Assembly (NCBI GenBank): GCA_964423405.1
Contig: CAYREY010000001.1
Span: 1-64,000 of the forward strand
Origin: Bog-950 sp964423405
GTDB taxonomy: Bacteria; Bacteroidota; Bacteroidia; Chitinophagales; LD1
DNA length: 64,000 bases
Direction: 5' to 3'
Shown here one piece after another: positions 26,721 to 36,133 of this stretch (its first letter is position 1; the number at the start of each line of letters is the position of its first letter). Position numbers and translations under genes: made by a program. The notes under the pieces were generated by a model. That model was not told where the DNA came from. It worked only from the letters and a program-made list of their open reading frames with translations, and searched no databases.

Positions 26721-27269
26721 ATGAGTTTAGGAATACCGGTTAAAGCACACACAGCCCTGTTGGTAATAGATGTACAGCAGCGCTTGATGCCCGTAATACA
26801 CGAGCAGGAAAAGGTAATAGCCAACGTAAACAAACTATTGCGGGGTGCCGAAATACTGGGGCTTGAAACCATAGTTACCGAGCAATACCCCAAAGGGCTG
26901 GGCAACACCTGCCCCGAGGTGGAGCTTGGCGAAAATGTAACGCTGCTGGAGAAAGTATGCTTTAGCTGTATGCTGAGCGAACCGGTAGCCGACCAGCTTA
27001 AACTTACCAATACCAAATCGCTGATTATATGTGGCGCCGAGTCGCACATTTGTGTGCTTAAAACTGCGCTGGATGCTGTAAAGGCAGGCTACGAAGTACA
27101 CGTGGTGGCCGATGCAGTATCATCGCGCACCCCGGAAAACAAACAACTGGCACTGGAGCGTATGCGCCAGTCGGGCGTGTTTATTACCTCGGTAGAAATG
27201 ATACTGTTTATGTTGCTGGACCAGGCTGGGACCGATGAATTTAAAGCCATCAGTAAGCTGATAAAATAG
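26721..27269 (+). CDS. Isochorismatase-family cysteine hydrolase
   Basis: 182 residues. The family triad is visible: D17 in LLVIDVQQRL, K78 in LLEKVCFSC, and nucleophile C111 in CGAESHICV. The region EQYPKGLGNTCPEV and the short C-terminus resemble the ISOC1/YcaC-type group rather than true isochorismatase or nicotinamidase, so the substrate is unassigned. It lies just after the ILVBL-like gene on the same strand and is probably co-transcribed. A weak hairpin (27277-27293) follows. Confidence 0.85.
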   Translation: MSLGIPVKAHTALLVIDVQQRLMPVIHEQEKVIANVNKLLRGAEILGLETIVTEQYPKGLGNTCPEVELGENVTLLEKVCFSCMLSEPVADQLKLTNTKSLIICGAESHICVLKTALDAVKAGYEVHVVADAVSSRTPENKQLALERMRQSGVFITSVEMILFMLLDQAGTDEFKAISKLIK

Positions 27270-27276
27270 TAATGCG

Positions 27277-27293
27277 GTTGCCAATGCGGCAAC
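27277..27293 (+). terminator. Weak intrinsic terminator
   Basis: GTTGCC / GGCAAC six-base-pair stem with a five-base loop, followed by a T-rich run (about 27294-27310), eight bases after the hydrolase stop codon. The next gene converges from the right. Confidence 0.45.
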
Positions 27294-27311
27294 TATGTTT
27301 TTCTGTTTTGC

Positions 27312-27728
27312 TTATCGTACCGTATCTACAAACTGGATACTTGATGTATAGCCATCGGCATTTCCTACGGTGAAAGTATAGGTCTCTATAGTGCCCGAAT
27401 CTCCTGCCTTATAGCTGTAAAACTGCGAAAAGTACTGCGTATTAACCATGGCATCCAGCAGCAAAGAATCCGGCCCGCCATTGATGTTGCGGGTTATCTT
27501 AAATTCTTTCAACAAGCCATCGGGACCGGTTTTAGAGGCATTGATATTAAGCGTAAAGATAGTATCGTGCGGTAGCGACACATACGATGATTGTGTACTA
27601 ACCGAGTCGGTTTTTATTCTGAAAGCAATTGTAGGGTAAGGGTTGCCACCGGTAGAGCATGACGATACCCAAAACAGCAAACCTGTACCTATTGCCACTA
27701 CCAATGTGCTGAAAAGACCTTTATTCAT
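27312..27728 (-). CDS. Small lipoprotein of unknown function
   Basis: 138 residues with a lipoprotein signal ending VSSC (about residue 24). The mature part is a beta-rich domain of about 110 residues (IAFRIKTDSVSTQSSYVSLPHDTIFTLNINASKTG ... IETYTFTVGNADGYTSS) with the look of a single Ig-like sandwich. No family recognised. It stands alone, convergent with the isochorismatase-like gene. Confidence 0.65.
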   Translation of the reverse strand: MNKGLFSTLVVAIGTGLLFWVSSCSTGGNPYPTIAFRIKTDSVSTQSSYVSLPHDTIFTLNINASKTGPDGLLKEFKITRNINGGPDSLLLDAMVNTQYFSQFYSYKAGDSGTIETYTFTVGNADGYTSSIQFVDTVR

Positions 27729-27830
27729 TTATACTGTATTTGCGGCGCAAACATAAGTTATAAGCCCGATAATAAAACACCTGTTATTAACGTAAGTATG
27801 CGGGTATATTGTGTTGGGTGGTGCCATGGT

Positions 27831-28436
27831 TTACTCTACCCTGCCTACCCGGTAAAAATGCTTTCTGTAATAGGCTTCATCTTTATCGCTTATTATAACA
27901 CCGGCCTGTGTAGTAGCGTGTGCAAACTTGCCGTTTTGCAGGTAAATAGCTACGTGCGATACCCGTTTCTTTTTAATTACAAAAAACACCAGATCGCCCT
28001 CTTCGGCAGAGTCGTAGTTCTTTTTCTTTATGGTACATTGGGTATAGATAGCTGACGAGCTACTATTTAAGCGGTGTCCATAAAATTTCTCGTACAGCAT
28101 GTTTACAAAATGCGAACAATCGATGCCTTTGTTGGTGTTGCCCCCATAGCGGTAGCAGGTGCGGTACCAGCGGTAAACCTCGTAATACACCTCGGGGCGT
28201 TTGGCCAGGGCTAAATCAATGCCCTTCTCACGAAAAAACGAATCCACCTTAAGGGAGTCGAGGTCGGACGGAAAACCGGCTGTAACCATCGTTGTATCGG
28301 CCACAGAAACATCCTGTGCCTGCATAGTGTACCACCCCGCCATACCATACAGCATAACGCATATAGTAAGCAGTTTTTTTAGGGCGATAAAGTATCCTGC
28401 CCTTTTAGGGGCCTTATTTATATAAACTACAACCAT
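27831..28436 (-). CDS. NlpC/P60 (C40) cell-wall peptidase
   Basis: About 201 residues from the ATG at 28436; a TTG at 28445 is an alternative. A hydrophobic segment (LLTICVMLYGMAGWYTMQAQ) acts as signal peptide or anchor. The catalytic Cys lies in NKGIDCSHFVNMLY, the His in RVSHVAIYLQNGKFAHA, and the intervening EGDLVFFVIKKK strand is typical. Family members cut gamma-D-Glu-diamino acid bonds of peptidoglycan stem peptides. It lies directly after the permease gene on the same strand, about 5 to 8 bases away. Confidence 0.85.
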   Translation of the reverse strand: MVVVYINKAPKRAGYFIALKKLLTICVMLYGMAGWYTMQAQDVSVADTTMVTAGFPSDLDSLKVDSFFREKGIDLALAKRPEVYYEVYRWYRTCYRYGGNTNKGIDCSHFVNMLYEKFYGHRLNSSSSAIYTQCTIKKKNYDSAEEGDLVFFVIKKKRVSHVAIYLQNGKFAHATTQAGVIISDKDEAYYRKHFYRVGRVE

Positions 28437-28441
28437 TAAAC

Positions 28442-30264
28442 TCAATTTTTAACCGCTAACTTGCTATTGCGATAGCCGTAAGCAAAATACACAATAAAAC
28501 CTACCAGCAGCCACAGCAGGAACCGTTCCCAGTTGCTGGTGCCCGATTCGCATAACAGGTAGCTGCAGGCTAACATGCCCAGCACAGGTATCAGCGATAG
28601 CTTTTTCCATACAGAAAGTACTGTAACTACCAGCGCAAGAATAAAAAAGGCAATGTACGGAATGCGGGTTCGTATTACATCCCAGGCACTGCCCTCGGGT
28701 ATGGTAAAGAAACCGGTAAGTGTTTCGCCATGATAAACCCACAACAGTACAGCACTAGCCACAAACAAAACCGGCATAATAAACCTCGAATTGATATACG
28801 GCACCTTAAACTTGCTTTGCGGTGGGTTATCGTACAGGCTCATACGCAATACCCCACCACATACCAGTACAAACGCAAACAGGGTGCCTACGCTGGTAAG
28901 GTCAATTACCACATTCATATTTAAAAACAAGGCCGGTATTGCTACCACGGCACCGGTAAGTATAGTGCTAAAAGAAGGCGTACGGTATTTGGGGTGTATT
29001 TTAGAAAACACCGGAGGCAACAATCCATCGCGGCTCATGGCCATCCATATACGGGGCTGCCCAATTTGAAATACCAGCAATACACTGGCGGTGGCTATTA
29101 CCGCACTTACAGCAACAATACCGGCAATCCAGTTAAGGTTTACCTCCTGAAAAACAAAGGCCAGCGGGTCGCCCACATCCAGTTTGCTGTAGTTAACCAT
29201 ACCGGTTAACACCAATGCCAGCAACACATAAATAACCGTACAGATAATCAGGGAATAAATCATGCCCCGCGGCAGGTCGCGCTGTGGGTTTTTACACTCC
29301 TCGGCAGTGGTTGAAATAGCATCGAAACCTATATAGGCAAAAAATACGGCGGCCGTACCTTTTAATATGCCCCCTATACCATTAGGCAGAAAAGGATGCC
29401 AATTCTCCGGCTTAATGTAAAATGCACCTACAGCTACCACCAAACCAATTACCCCAAGCTTAAGCGCCACCATCCAGTTAGCCGAGTTTTTCGACTCCTT
29501 AATACCCAGGTACGTAACGTATGTTATTATGCAAACTATTACAAAGGCTGGTATGTCGCATATAAATTTAAGGCTACCTATAGCCGGTGCAGTATTCCAC
29601 GCCAGCTTAGCCACCTCACTGGCCTGCGCTTTAGCCGTCCAGTAGTCCATAGTGATATAGGCCGGCAGGTTAATGCCCAACCCTTCCAGTAACGTAGTAA
29701 AGTAATCGCTCCAGCTAATGGCCACCGCTATATTACCTATGGCGTACTCCATTAGCAGGTCCCACCCTATTATCCAGGCAATCAATTCCCCAAAGGCCAC
29801 ATACGAGTAGGTGTAAGCGCTACCACTAACCGGCACCATACTGGCAAACTCGGCGTAGCACAATGCCGAAAAACCACAGGCCACTGCCACAAACAGAAAA
29901 AGGAAAATAATACCGGGGCCACCATCAAAACTGGCTTTGCCTATGGTTGAGAAAATACCTGCGCCCACTATGGCGGCTATACCAAAAGCGGTAAGGTCGC
30001 GCACCCCCAGTGTTTTAGCCAGGCCGCTCCCGCCCTCTCCATCGCCATACCCTTGCTCGGCATCGCGTAGTACTTTACCAATATCTTTCTTNNNNNNNNN
30101 NNNNNNNNNNNNNNNNNNNNNNNNNNNNNNNNNNNNNNNNNNNNNNNNNNNNNNNNNNNNNNNNNNNNNNNNNNNNNNNNNNNNNNNNNNNCTCCATCGC
30201 CATACCCTTGCTCGGCATCGCGTAGTACTTTACCAATATCTTTCTTCCGGAATAAATCGGCCAT
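28442..30264 (-). CDS. APC-superfamily amino acid permease (interrupted only by an assembly gap)
   Basis: The continuous part (28442-30004) encodes 520 residues with about 12-14 membrane helices and APC landmarks (IAAIVGAGIFSTIG, FDAISTTAEECKNPQRDLPRG). The reading frame runs on upstream through EGGSGLAKTLG to the gap, and the sequence beyond the gap begins MADLFRKKDIGKVLRDAEQG (start at 30264). The 55 bases before the gap repeat exactly after it. Collapsing them gives one in-frame protein of about 555 residues, normal for cationic or YfnA-type amino acid transporters. The apparent frameshift is therefore artificial. Substrate unassigned. Confidence 0.85.
30037..30246. repeat. 55-bp identical flanks of a scaffold gap (assembly overlap)
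   Basis: 30037-30091 and 30192-30246 are identical over 55 bases and enclose 100 Ns. Merging the copies restores the permease reading frame, so this is an unmerged contig overlap and not a biological duplication. Confidence 0.9.
30092..30191. other. Assembly gap (100 N)
   Basis: Fixed-length run of N. Because the flanks overlap by 55 bases, its true size is probably minus 55 rather than plus 100. Confidence 0.98.
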
Positions 30265-30333
30265 CTAAGTGTAGTTAATTGGCCTAAATATAAAAGCAAA
30301 TCGCTAAAACTGTATAAAACCTGACTAAGTAAG

Positions 30334-30822
30334 CTAAGTCTTACTATGCTCATTTATCCATTGCAGGTAATAGTTGTAAATTTCATGGTCGATATCTACA
30401 TCGTATTGCATTCCACCCAACTCGTCATCCTTCATTACATGCAGTATGTAGAATCTATGCAAAAGCGGTTCATCATTTAGTTCCAAATACAGGTTCCTCA
30501 ATTTTCTTAACACAATAAAATTATCTATCCGCTTTTCTAATGCTTCTTTTACAAGATAGTTAGCATATTGCTCAACTACCCTGTCTTTAATTTGATAGGT
30601 TAAACCCAACTCTTCAAATATTGAGTCGGCTAACGGTTTTAATTTCAATTGATCAAAAGGCGAATACTCTGCCGCAAACATCCTTATGTTAGGTGTATCG
30701 AAACCGGCTACCAAAGCATCACAAGCCCAATCAACCCACTGCTCATTTATATCTTTATTAAGATGCCTGAACAAAAGTATTTTTGCTGTAGATGGTATCT
30801 TTTCCTCAATTTCACTTCTCAT
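30334..30822 (-). CDS. Hypothetical cytoplasmic protein downstream of mtgA
   Basis: 162 residues, mostly helical and charged, with no signal peptide or membrane segment. Notable stretches are LFRHLNKDINEQWVDWACDALVAGFDTPN and EKRIDNFIVLRKLRNLYLELND. The start overlaps the mtgA 3' end by 11 bases, so it is translated from the same message. Base composition looks AT-richer and codon use more mixed than in the neighbours, which could mark acquired DNA. No family recognised. The overall style, a small helical acidic protein, resembles immunity-type proteins, but no toxin is nearby. Confidence 0.6.
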   Translation of the reverse strand: MRSEIEEKIPSTAKILLFRHLNKDINEQWVDWACDALVAGFDTPNIRMFAAEYSPFDQLKLKPLADSIFEELGLTYQIKDRVVEQYANYLVKEALEKRIDNFIVLRKLRNLYLELNDEPLLHRFYILHVMKDDELGGMQYDVDIDHEIYNYYLQWINEHSKT

Positions 30823-31537
30823 CTTCCCACTCTTTCATGTTGTAATCCAGTTTGCCACCCCAAAGGGCCATTTGGGTAAGTATGGCAGCCTGCCGTTTAT
30901 AAACATAGCCCGATGGGGCACCGGCATTAAACTTAAGTGGGTTAGGTAAGCAGGCAGCAATTAAAGCAGCCTGACCGGGTGTTAGGTTTTTGGCATGGGT
31001 GTGAAAGTATGCTTGCGCAGCAGCCTCAGCGCCATATATGCCATCGCCCATTTCAATAATGTTAAGATACACCTCCATAATTCGTTCCTTGCTCCACAGC
31101 AGTTCTATAAGCACGGTAAAGTACACCTCTAAGCCTTTACGTACAAAACTACGGGCAGGAAACAGGAATGCATTTTTAGCACATTGCTGCGATATGGTAG
31201 AGGCGCCTTTTACCTTGGGGTGCTTACGCTTTTTCTGCTTCTCGTTATACTTCATGGCCTTACCTATGGCCTCAAAATCAAAACCGTTGTGAAACAAAAA
31301 ATTCTGGTCCTCGCTGGTAACTACCGCCAGTTGCAGGTTGTTCGATATTTCAGCTAACGGCACCCAGTCTTTCTTCAGCTTCATATCCTCACCATCCATT
31401 TTCTGTTCTACACACCGTTGTACCATTAGTATAGTAACCGGCACCGGCACAAACCTAAAGGCTATAACCAGCAACAAGCTGAATACAAAAAAGAAAAGCG
31501 CCGCTTTCCAGATAAAAGTCCATATCTTCTTCATCAT
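30812..31537 (-). CDS. mtgA: Monofunctional peptidoglycan transglycosylase
   Basis: 241 residues with an N-terminal membrane helix (about 8-30). GT51 motifs are present in order: SEDQNFLFHNGFD with the catalytic Glu, KGASTISQQCAKNAFLF, RKGLEVYFTVLIELLWSKERIMEVYLNIIEMG, and YGAEAAAQAYF. There is no transpeptidase domain, so it polymerises lipid II glycan strands only. Length agrees with MtgA. It is followed by a small overlapping gene of unknown role. Confidence 0.92.
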   Translation of the reverse strand: MMKKIWTFIWKAALFFFVFSLLLVIAFRFVPVPVTILMVQRCVEQKMDGEDMKLKKDWVPLAEISNNLQLAVVTSEDQNFLFHNGFDFEAIGKAMKYNEKQKKRKHPKVKGASTISQQCAKNAFLFPARSFVRKGLEVYFTVLIELLWSKERIMEVYLNIIEMGDGIYGAEAAAQAYFHTHAKNLTPGQAALIAACLPNPLKFNAGAPSGYVYKRQAAILTQMALWGGKLDYNMKEWEDEK

Positions 31538-31612
31538 ACAACGTGAAAATAAAATTTAGCCGAAAGCTGTAAGTGTGAACTATAAACCACAGGTTGGCCC
31601 TATGTACAAAAA

Positions 31613-31643
31613 ATAAGCCCCTTGCTGGTTGCAAGGGGCTTAT
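31613..31643 (-). terminator. Strong intrinsic terminator of the OmpA-family gene
   Basis: A perfect 13-base-pair stem (ATAAGCCCCTTGC / GCAAGGGGCTTAT) with a five-base loop. On the minus strand it is followed by a T-run (A-run at 31607-31613 on the plus strand), 14 bases after the stop codon at 31657. Confidence 0.9.
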
Positions 31644-31656
31644 CGGTCAGGCACTA

Positions 31657-32541
31657 CTATTTACCGGCGGCTTTGTTAGGGTCCAGTAAATCGTAAAACT
31701 GGTTAAGCTTAGGCATAATAATAATACGCGTGCGACGGTTGGTAGCGCGGCCCTCGGCAGTAGCATTGCTGGTTAGTGCATTGTACTCGCCACGTCCGGC
31801 TGCAATCAGTTTATTAGGGTCTATCTTGTAATCATTCTGCAATACGCGTACTACACTGGTGGCGCGCTTTACGCTCAAATCCCAGTTATCGGCAATACAC
31901 TCGCTGCTTATAGCTTTATTATCGGTGTACCCTTCTACCATCACATCTACCTCGGGGCGCGAAGCTACAATAGCTGCAATTTTGCCCAGCACCTCTTTGG
32001 CGCGCTTGGTTAAGGTGTAGCTACCCGAGTTGTACAACATCTTATCTGACAGGTTAATAAACACCACTGTTTTATCTACTTTAATTTCTACGTCCTGGTC
32101 ATCCAAACCTTCTTTCAATACCCCTTTCAGGTTTACCGCCAGCGCCAGATTAATAGAATCGGCTTTGGTTTTAGCCGCCAGCAGCATTTGTATGTATTTA
32201 TCCTTGCTCTCTAACTGAGAAAGGGTCTGGTTAATGTTATCGTTCGCACTCTTGTTAAGTACAGTAAGGTCGCCCACCTGGGTTAGTTGCTTATCGCGTT
32301 GTGTTTTGCAGTCGCTTAGTTGTTCGGCAAGCAAGGTGTTCTGTTCGGTTTTACCGGCTAAAGTGGCCTGGCATACTTTCAGGTCGCTCTGGCAAAGGTC
32401 TTTTTGTTCGTTACAGCCATGCAAATCAGCCGTAAGTTTATCGTAATCGCTTTTAAGGGCGGCATACTTTTTTTGCGTTACACAAGAGCCCAGCACCAGC
32501 GGCAGGGCTACAATAGAGAATACTTTAACACACAGTTTCAT
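31657..32541 (-). CDS. OmpA-family peptidoglycan-binding lipoprotein
   Basis: 294 residues with a lipoprotein signal (VALPLVLGSC). Residues about 25-120 form a coiled coil rich in Lys, Asp and Cys (KKYAALKSDYDKLTADLHGCNEQKDLC...). The C-terminal OmpA domain follows (about 165-285) with VMVEGYTDN, LSVKRATSVVRVL, AAGRGEYN and NRRTRIIIMPKL, the Asp/Arg residues that bind diaminopimelate. Its four soluble cysteines in the coiled coil are unusual for this class. Likely anchors the outer membrane to the cell wall. Confidence 0.9.
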   Translation of the reverse strand: MKLCVKVFSIVALPLVLGSCVTQKKYAALKSDYDKLTADLHGCNEQKDLCQSDLKVCQATLAGKTEQNTLLAEQLSDCKTQRDKQLTQVGDLTVLNKSANDNINQTLSQLESKDKYIQMLLAAKTKADSINLALAVNLKGVLKEGLDDQDVEIKVDKTVVFINLSDKMLYNSGSYTLTKRAKEVLGKIAAIVASRPEVDVMVEGYTDNKAISSECIADNWDLSVKRATSVVRVLQNDYKIDPNKLIAAGRGEYNALTSNATAEGRATNRRTRIIIMPKLNQFYDLLDPNKAAGK

Positions 32542-32852
32542 AACAAGTAATTTGGTGAAATATGGAATGATAATAATGCCGCGAAACTACCTTATAAACC
32601 AACGTATGGCAACACATAACCCGGCAAGTTATGCACCTGAAATTTTAAACGGTAGACACCCGGCATTATTGCCTGTTACCGAACCATAACAAGCCATTTT
32701 TTGTTTACTAAAAGTATACTGGTGTAAAACCTTCGAACGTTAAGAAAATTAAAACATTTTAATTGTTTTTAGTTGGCTTTAACTACATAGTTGCCAATAA
32801 ATAATGCAGCTTTGTAGAACAGGGCCAACATGTCAACTGTTCTCTACCCATA
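32542..32852. other. Intergenic region, no gene seen
   Basis: 311 bases between the divergent OmpA-family and 214-residue protein genes. It is AT-rich near 32690-32800 and must contain both promoters, but no exact TAnnTTTG box or structured RNA was recognised. Confidence 0.5.
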
Positions 32853-33497
32853 ATGAAGTACGCATTTGTTTTAGTTTTTAGTTTACTATCGCTAATGTCA
32901 AAGTCGGCAGATACGTTGTATATAGAAAACCAACGCGACCCACGGTATCTGGCCTATCTCGATTCTATCAATGCCTATAACATTAGTTACTCGGTAGCCA
33001 AAAACATAGCCGATTCTGTAAGGGGTATGCTGGGCAGCAACGCTCTGGACGCTTATTTTCTAAGCGAGTTTACCGGCTCACCCGAACGCTCTATAGGTTA
33101 CTATTACGAAATTGAACTGAACATGCCGGTAACCATTGGCAAGGTAAACAGCCTGTATAAAGGCATGAAAAACGAGGCCCGCTTCCCCTGGAAATACCTT
33201 GAGTCGCAATACCGCCGGCTCGATTCTATTAAGTTACAACCCCGGGGGGTTATACAAGGTGCCGAGCTACCTAATGTGTACGTTTACCATAAACCCGCTA
33301 CCACTGTAATTTACCGGCATGTAACCCGCTACACAGTGGTAGGGCAGATAATAAAATTTGCTGTAACCGATGGGGGCAAAACCAAAACTCCTTATATAGA
33401 AAAGGTTTACTACAGCATTATCAATAAAGGCCACCCACAAATAGACAGCATTGAAAAGCTGGAGCCCATTACCAAAAAGCACATGTTTGGAATGTAG
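32853..33497 (+). CDS. Secreted protein of unknown function
   Basis: 214 residues, signal peptide about 1-18 (MKYAFVLVFSLLSLMSKS). The mature protein has a helical front (RDPRYLAYLDSINAYNISYSVAKNIAD) and a strand-rich back half (YRHVTRYTVVGQIIKFAVTDGGKTKTPYIEKVYYSI). No family recognised. It converges with the TonB receptor gene (14-base gap). Probably periplasmic. Confidence 0.6.
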   Translation: MKYAFVLVFSLLSLMSKSADTLYIENQRDPRYLAYLDSINAYNISYSVAKNIADSVRGMLGSNALDAYFLSEFTGSPERSIGYYYEIELNMPVTIGKVNSLYKGMKNEARFPWKYLESQYRRLDSIKLQPRGVIQGAELPNVYVYHKPATTVIYRHVTRYTVVGQIIKFAVTDGGKTKTPYIEKVYYSIINKGHPQIDSIEKLEPITKKHMFGM

Positions 33498-33511
33498 CGT
33501 TGCTGCTACGT

Positions 33512-36088
33512 TTAGAAGTTAACCAACAACTTGGCATTTATCCTGCGCGATGAAAGATAGTTAGGCACCGCGTATTGCGTATTACTTATGTCGCGCACCC
33601 ACAGGTAGGATACAGTGTTGGTAATACCGAATATATTGAACACCTCCAGCGACAGCCATACCCCTTTAAGCCCCTGGTTAAACTTGTTCTTCTGCTTGGC
33701 CCATACAGGGCTCCATAACTGGCCGCTAAAGCCAATATCTACACGTTTATAAGCAGGCAATGTAAGTACATCTTTATACTTATCGCGCCCCGGTGGGCCA
33801 AAAGGCAAGCCAGCGCCAAACACCATGGTAAGGCTTACTTTTATGAATTTAAACTTAGGTATGTAATCCTGAAAAAACATGGCAAAGTTTATAATCTGGT
33901 TGGTAGGGCGCGGTATATAACCCGGATACACCACAGCACTATCCACTATACGGTCGGCATTGGCAGCAGTATTGGCCCATGCCCTTCCATTACTATCGTA
34001 GTAAGTAGTGTAGCGGTCGCCAATAATATCCTCTTTGGTTTGCATAATGCTCATGCTTATCCAGCTTTCGGCACCTTCTACCAGTTCACCGTTCAGGCGT
34101 AGGTCTATACCAGCCGCATAGCCTCTCGATGAGTTAGTCCCCAGATAGCGGATAAGGATATTATCGTACTTGTAAGGTACCAGGTCCCACAGGTATTTGT
34201 AATAAGCCTCGGTAATAAAACTAAAGTTCCGTTTCCAGGCTTTAAAGGCATAGTTAAAGCCCACAATGGCATGTAACGATTTTTGCGAACGCAGACTGGT
34301 ATTCACTTTACCGTCCAGGTCGCGCATTTCGCGGTAAAACGGTGGCTGGTAATAAGTACCCACGGCTGCGGTCAGCAATATATCTTTCTTACCCTTTGGC
34401 TTGTACGTTAGCTGCATACGCGGCGTAACAATAAACTCCTTATTCACATCCCAATAAGAAAAACGCAAGCCATAGTTAAGTGTTACACGCGCACTTGCCG
34501 AGTCGCCAAAGCGCCATGAGTTTTGTATAAAACCCGAAACACGGTTCGATTTCAAATCGAACTTAGAACGCAAAAACTCATCAATACCTATCCCCTCTTT
34601 TACCGATAGGAAATAAGCATTGGTATCTACAAACACAGGGTTATTAAAATCGGTATTGTAGCGGTATGGCAACGAATGGCCGGCACTGTCCAGCCGTTTC
34701 CACTGGCTTATTTTATCGTCAATCACCTCGCGTTTATAATCAAGCCCCCAGCTAAGCTCAGACCGGGCCTTACCAATCTCTTTAAACCAGTTGCCACGCG
34801 TACCGGCATAGTACACATCGGTGTTCAGTTTGTTACGGCCCCAATCGTGCAGGCCACCTACACCCAGCGAGTAAAGCACTTCACCAAAATTATCTTTACC
34901 CAGGTCGCTCTCTACCTGGCTCAGGTAATACTCGCCCAATATGTCATAGGCCTCTTTCTCGCGGTTCAGGTAGTGCGAGCCCAACAGTTTAAACCGCAGG
35001 TTCTCGTTAGGAGAATAAATCAGCGAAAGGCCGTTCATCAAAGTCTGGTACAGGTCACTCTCCTGCCCGTCAAAATACACCGTTAACTTCTTTACATCGG
35101 TAAGCAGACCGAATGTTGTCTCTCGGGTTACCGGTTTAAATACAAACTGGTTACGGGCATAGTTGCTTATCAACTCTACGCCAAACTTCTTGTTTTTAGA
35201 GGTGTAGGTGGCAAACAACTGTGCATCTACAAAGTTAGGACTGTACTCACCTTTTGTCTCCAGCGATCGAAGCACATACTGGCTTAAGCGCTGACGTACC
35301 CCCACCAGAAACGTAAACCGCTCTGACTTATCGGCACCTTCGAAATGAATACCAAAACCCAGCAAACTGGCATAAGCGCTACCGGCAAAGTATTTTGGCT
35401 TTTTGTACGTCACATCCAGTACCGAGCTCATCTTATCGCCATACCTGGCCTGAAAACCACCCGAGGTAAATTTGGCATTGCCCACCAGGCTACCGTTTAC
35501 AAAGCTAAGGCCCTCCTGCTGCCCGCTGCGTATCAGGTACGGACGGTACACCTCAAAGTCGTTTACATATACCAGGTTCTCATCAAAGTTACCACCGCGC
35601 ACCGAGTAAGCCGAGCTTAACTCATTGGTTTTAGAAACACCGATACCGGTAAACTGCAGCTGCGATTCAAAGCTCTCGTTTACACTGGTAAGCGTTTGCA
35701 GGTTCTTTAACTCTACCATACTTACCTGGTCTTCTTTGCGCCGGGCTACCACATCCACCTCTTCAATAGCCCGTACCTTTTCTTTCATCTGCAGGTTTAA
35801 CTCCAGCACTTCGCCGGCAGCTACTTTTACCTCGCGGCGTATTGTAACGGTGTTTATAGATGAAAAGACCAGTGTTACTTTTTTATCGGCCGGTACTTTA
35901 AGTTCATAAGTACCGTTGCTGTTACTATTGGTGGTGTACTGCTGTTCTTCAAACACCACTACCGATACAAAATCAAGTTTCTTACCGGTAGAGTCAGTAA
36001 CTACACCTTTAACCGTTCCCGTAGCCTGTGCCCATACGGCTGCTACTGCCAACAATAAAAGAAAAGAGAGGACTGCTTTTTTGAACAT
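33512..36088 (-). CDS. TonB-dependent receptor with carboxypeptidase-regulatory domain
   Basis: 858 residues, signal peptide about 1-20. A CarboxypepD_reg-like domain follows (about 22-110; GTVKGVVTDSTGKKLDFVSVVV), then a plug (SVRGGNFDENLVYVNDFEVYRPYLIRSG ... GGFQARYGDKMSSVLDVTYKK) and a large barrel. The GxFDEN-type plug is typical of single-component Bacteroidota receptors without a SusD partner, and none is adjacent. Substrate unknown. The gene stands alone between convergent and divergent neighbours. Confidence 0.88.
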   Translation of the reverse strand: MFKKAVLSFLLLLAVAAVWAQATGTVKGVVTDSTGKKLDFVSVVVFEEQQYTTNSNSNGTYELKVPADKKVTLVFSSINTVTIRREVKVAAGEVLELNLQMKEKVRAIEEVDVVARRKEDQVSMVELKNLQTLTSVNESFESQLQFTGIGVSKTNELSSAYSVRGGNFDENLVYVNDFEVYRPYLIRSGQQEGLSFVNGSLVGNAKFTSGGFQARYGDKMSSVLDVTYKKPKYFAGSAYASLLGFGIHFEGADKSERFTFLVGVRQRLSQYVLRSLETKGEYSPNFVDAQLFATYTSKNKKFGVELISNYARNQFVFKPVTRETTFGLLTDVKKLTVYFDGQESDLYQTLMNGLSLIYSPNENLRFKLLGSHYLNREKEAYDILGEYYLSQVESDLGKDNFGEVLYSLGVGGLHDWGRNKLNTDVYYAGTRGNWFKEIGKARSELSWGLDYKREVIDDKISQWKRLDSAGHSLPYRYNTDFNNPVFVDTNAYFLSVKEGIGIDEFLRSKFDLKSNRVSGFIQNSWRFGDSASARVTLNYGLRFSYWDVNKEFIVTPRMQLTYKPKGKKDILLTAAVGTYYQPPFYREMRDLDGKVNTSLRSQKSLHAIVGFNYAFKAWKRNFSFITEAYYKYLWDLVPYKYDNILIRYLGTNSSRGYAAGIDLRLNGELVEGAESWISMSIMQTKEDIIGDRYTTYYDSNGRAWANTAANADRIVDSAVVYPGYIPRPTNQIINFAMFFQDYIPKFKFIKVSLTMVFGAGLPFGPPGRDKYKDVLTLPAYKRVDIGFSGQLWSPVWAKQKNKFNQGLKGVWLSLEVFNIFGITNTVSYLWVRDISNTQYAVPNYLSSRRINAKLLVNF

Positions 36089-36133
36089 CGAACTGCTAAA
36101 CGGTTATTGAATTAGTTTATTGCGTGTGGTTTA

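Noticed and set aside
29977..30264. Apparent frameshift or pseudogene at the 5' end of the amino acid permease
   Set aside because: Collapsing the 55-bp duplicated flanks restores a single in-frame protein.
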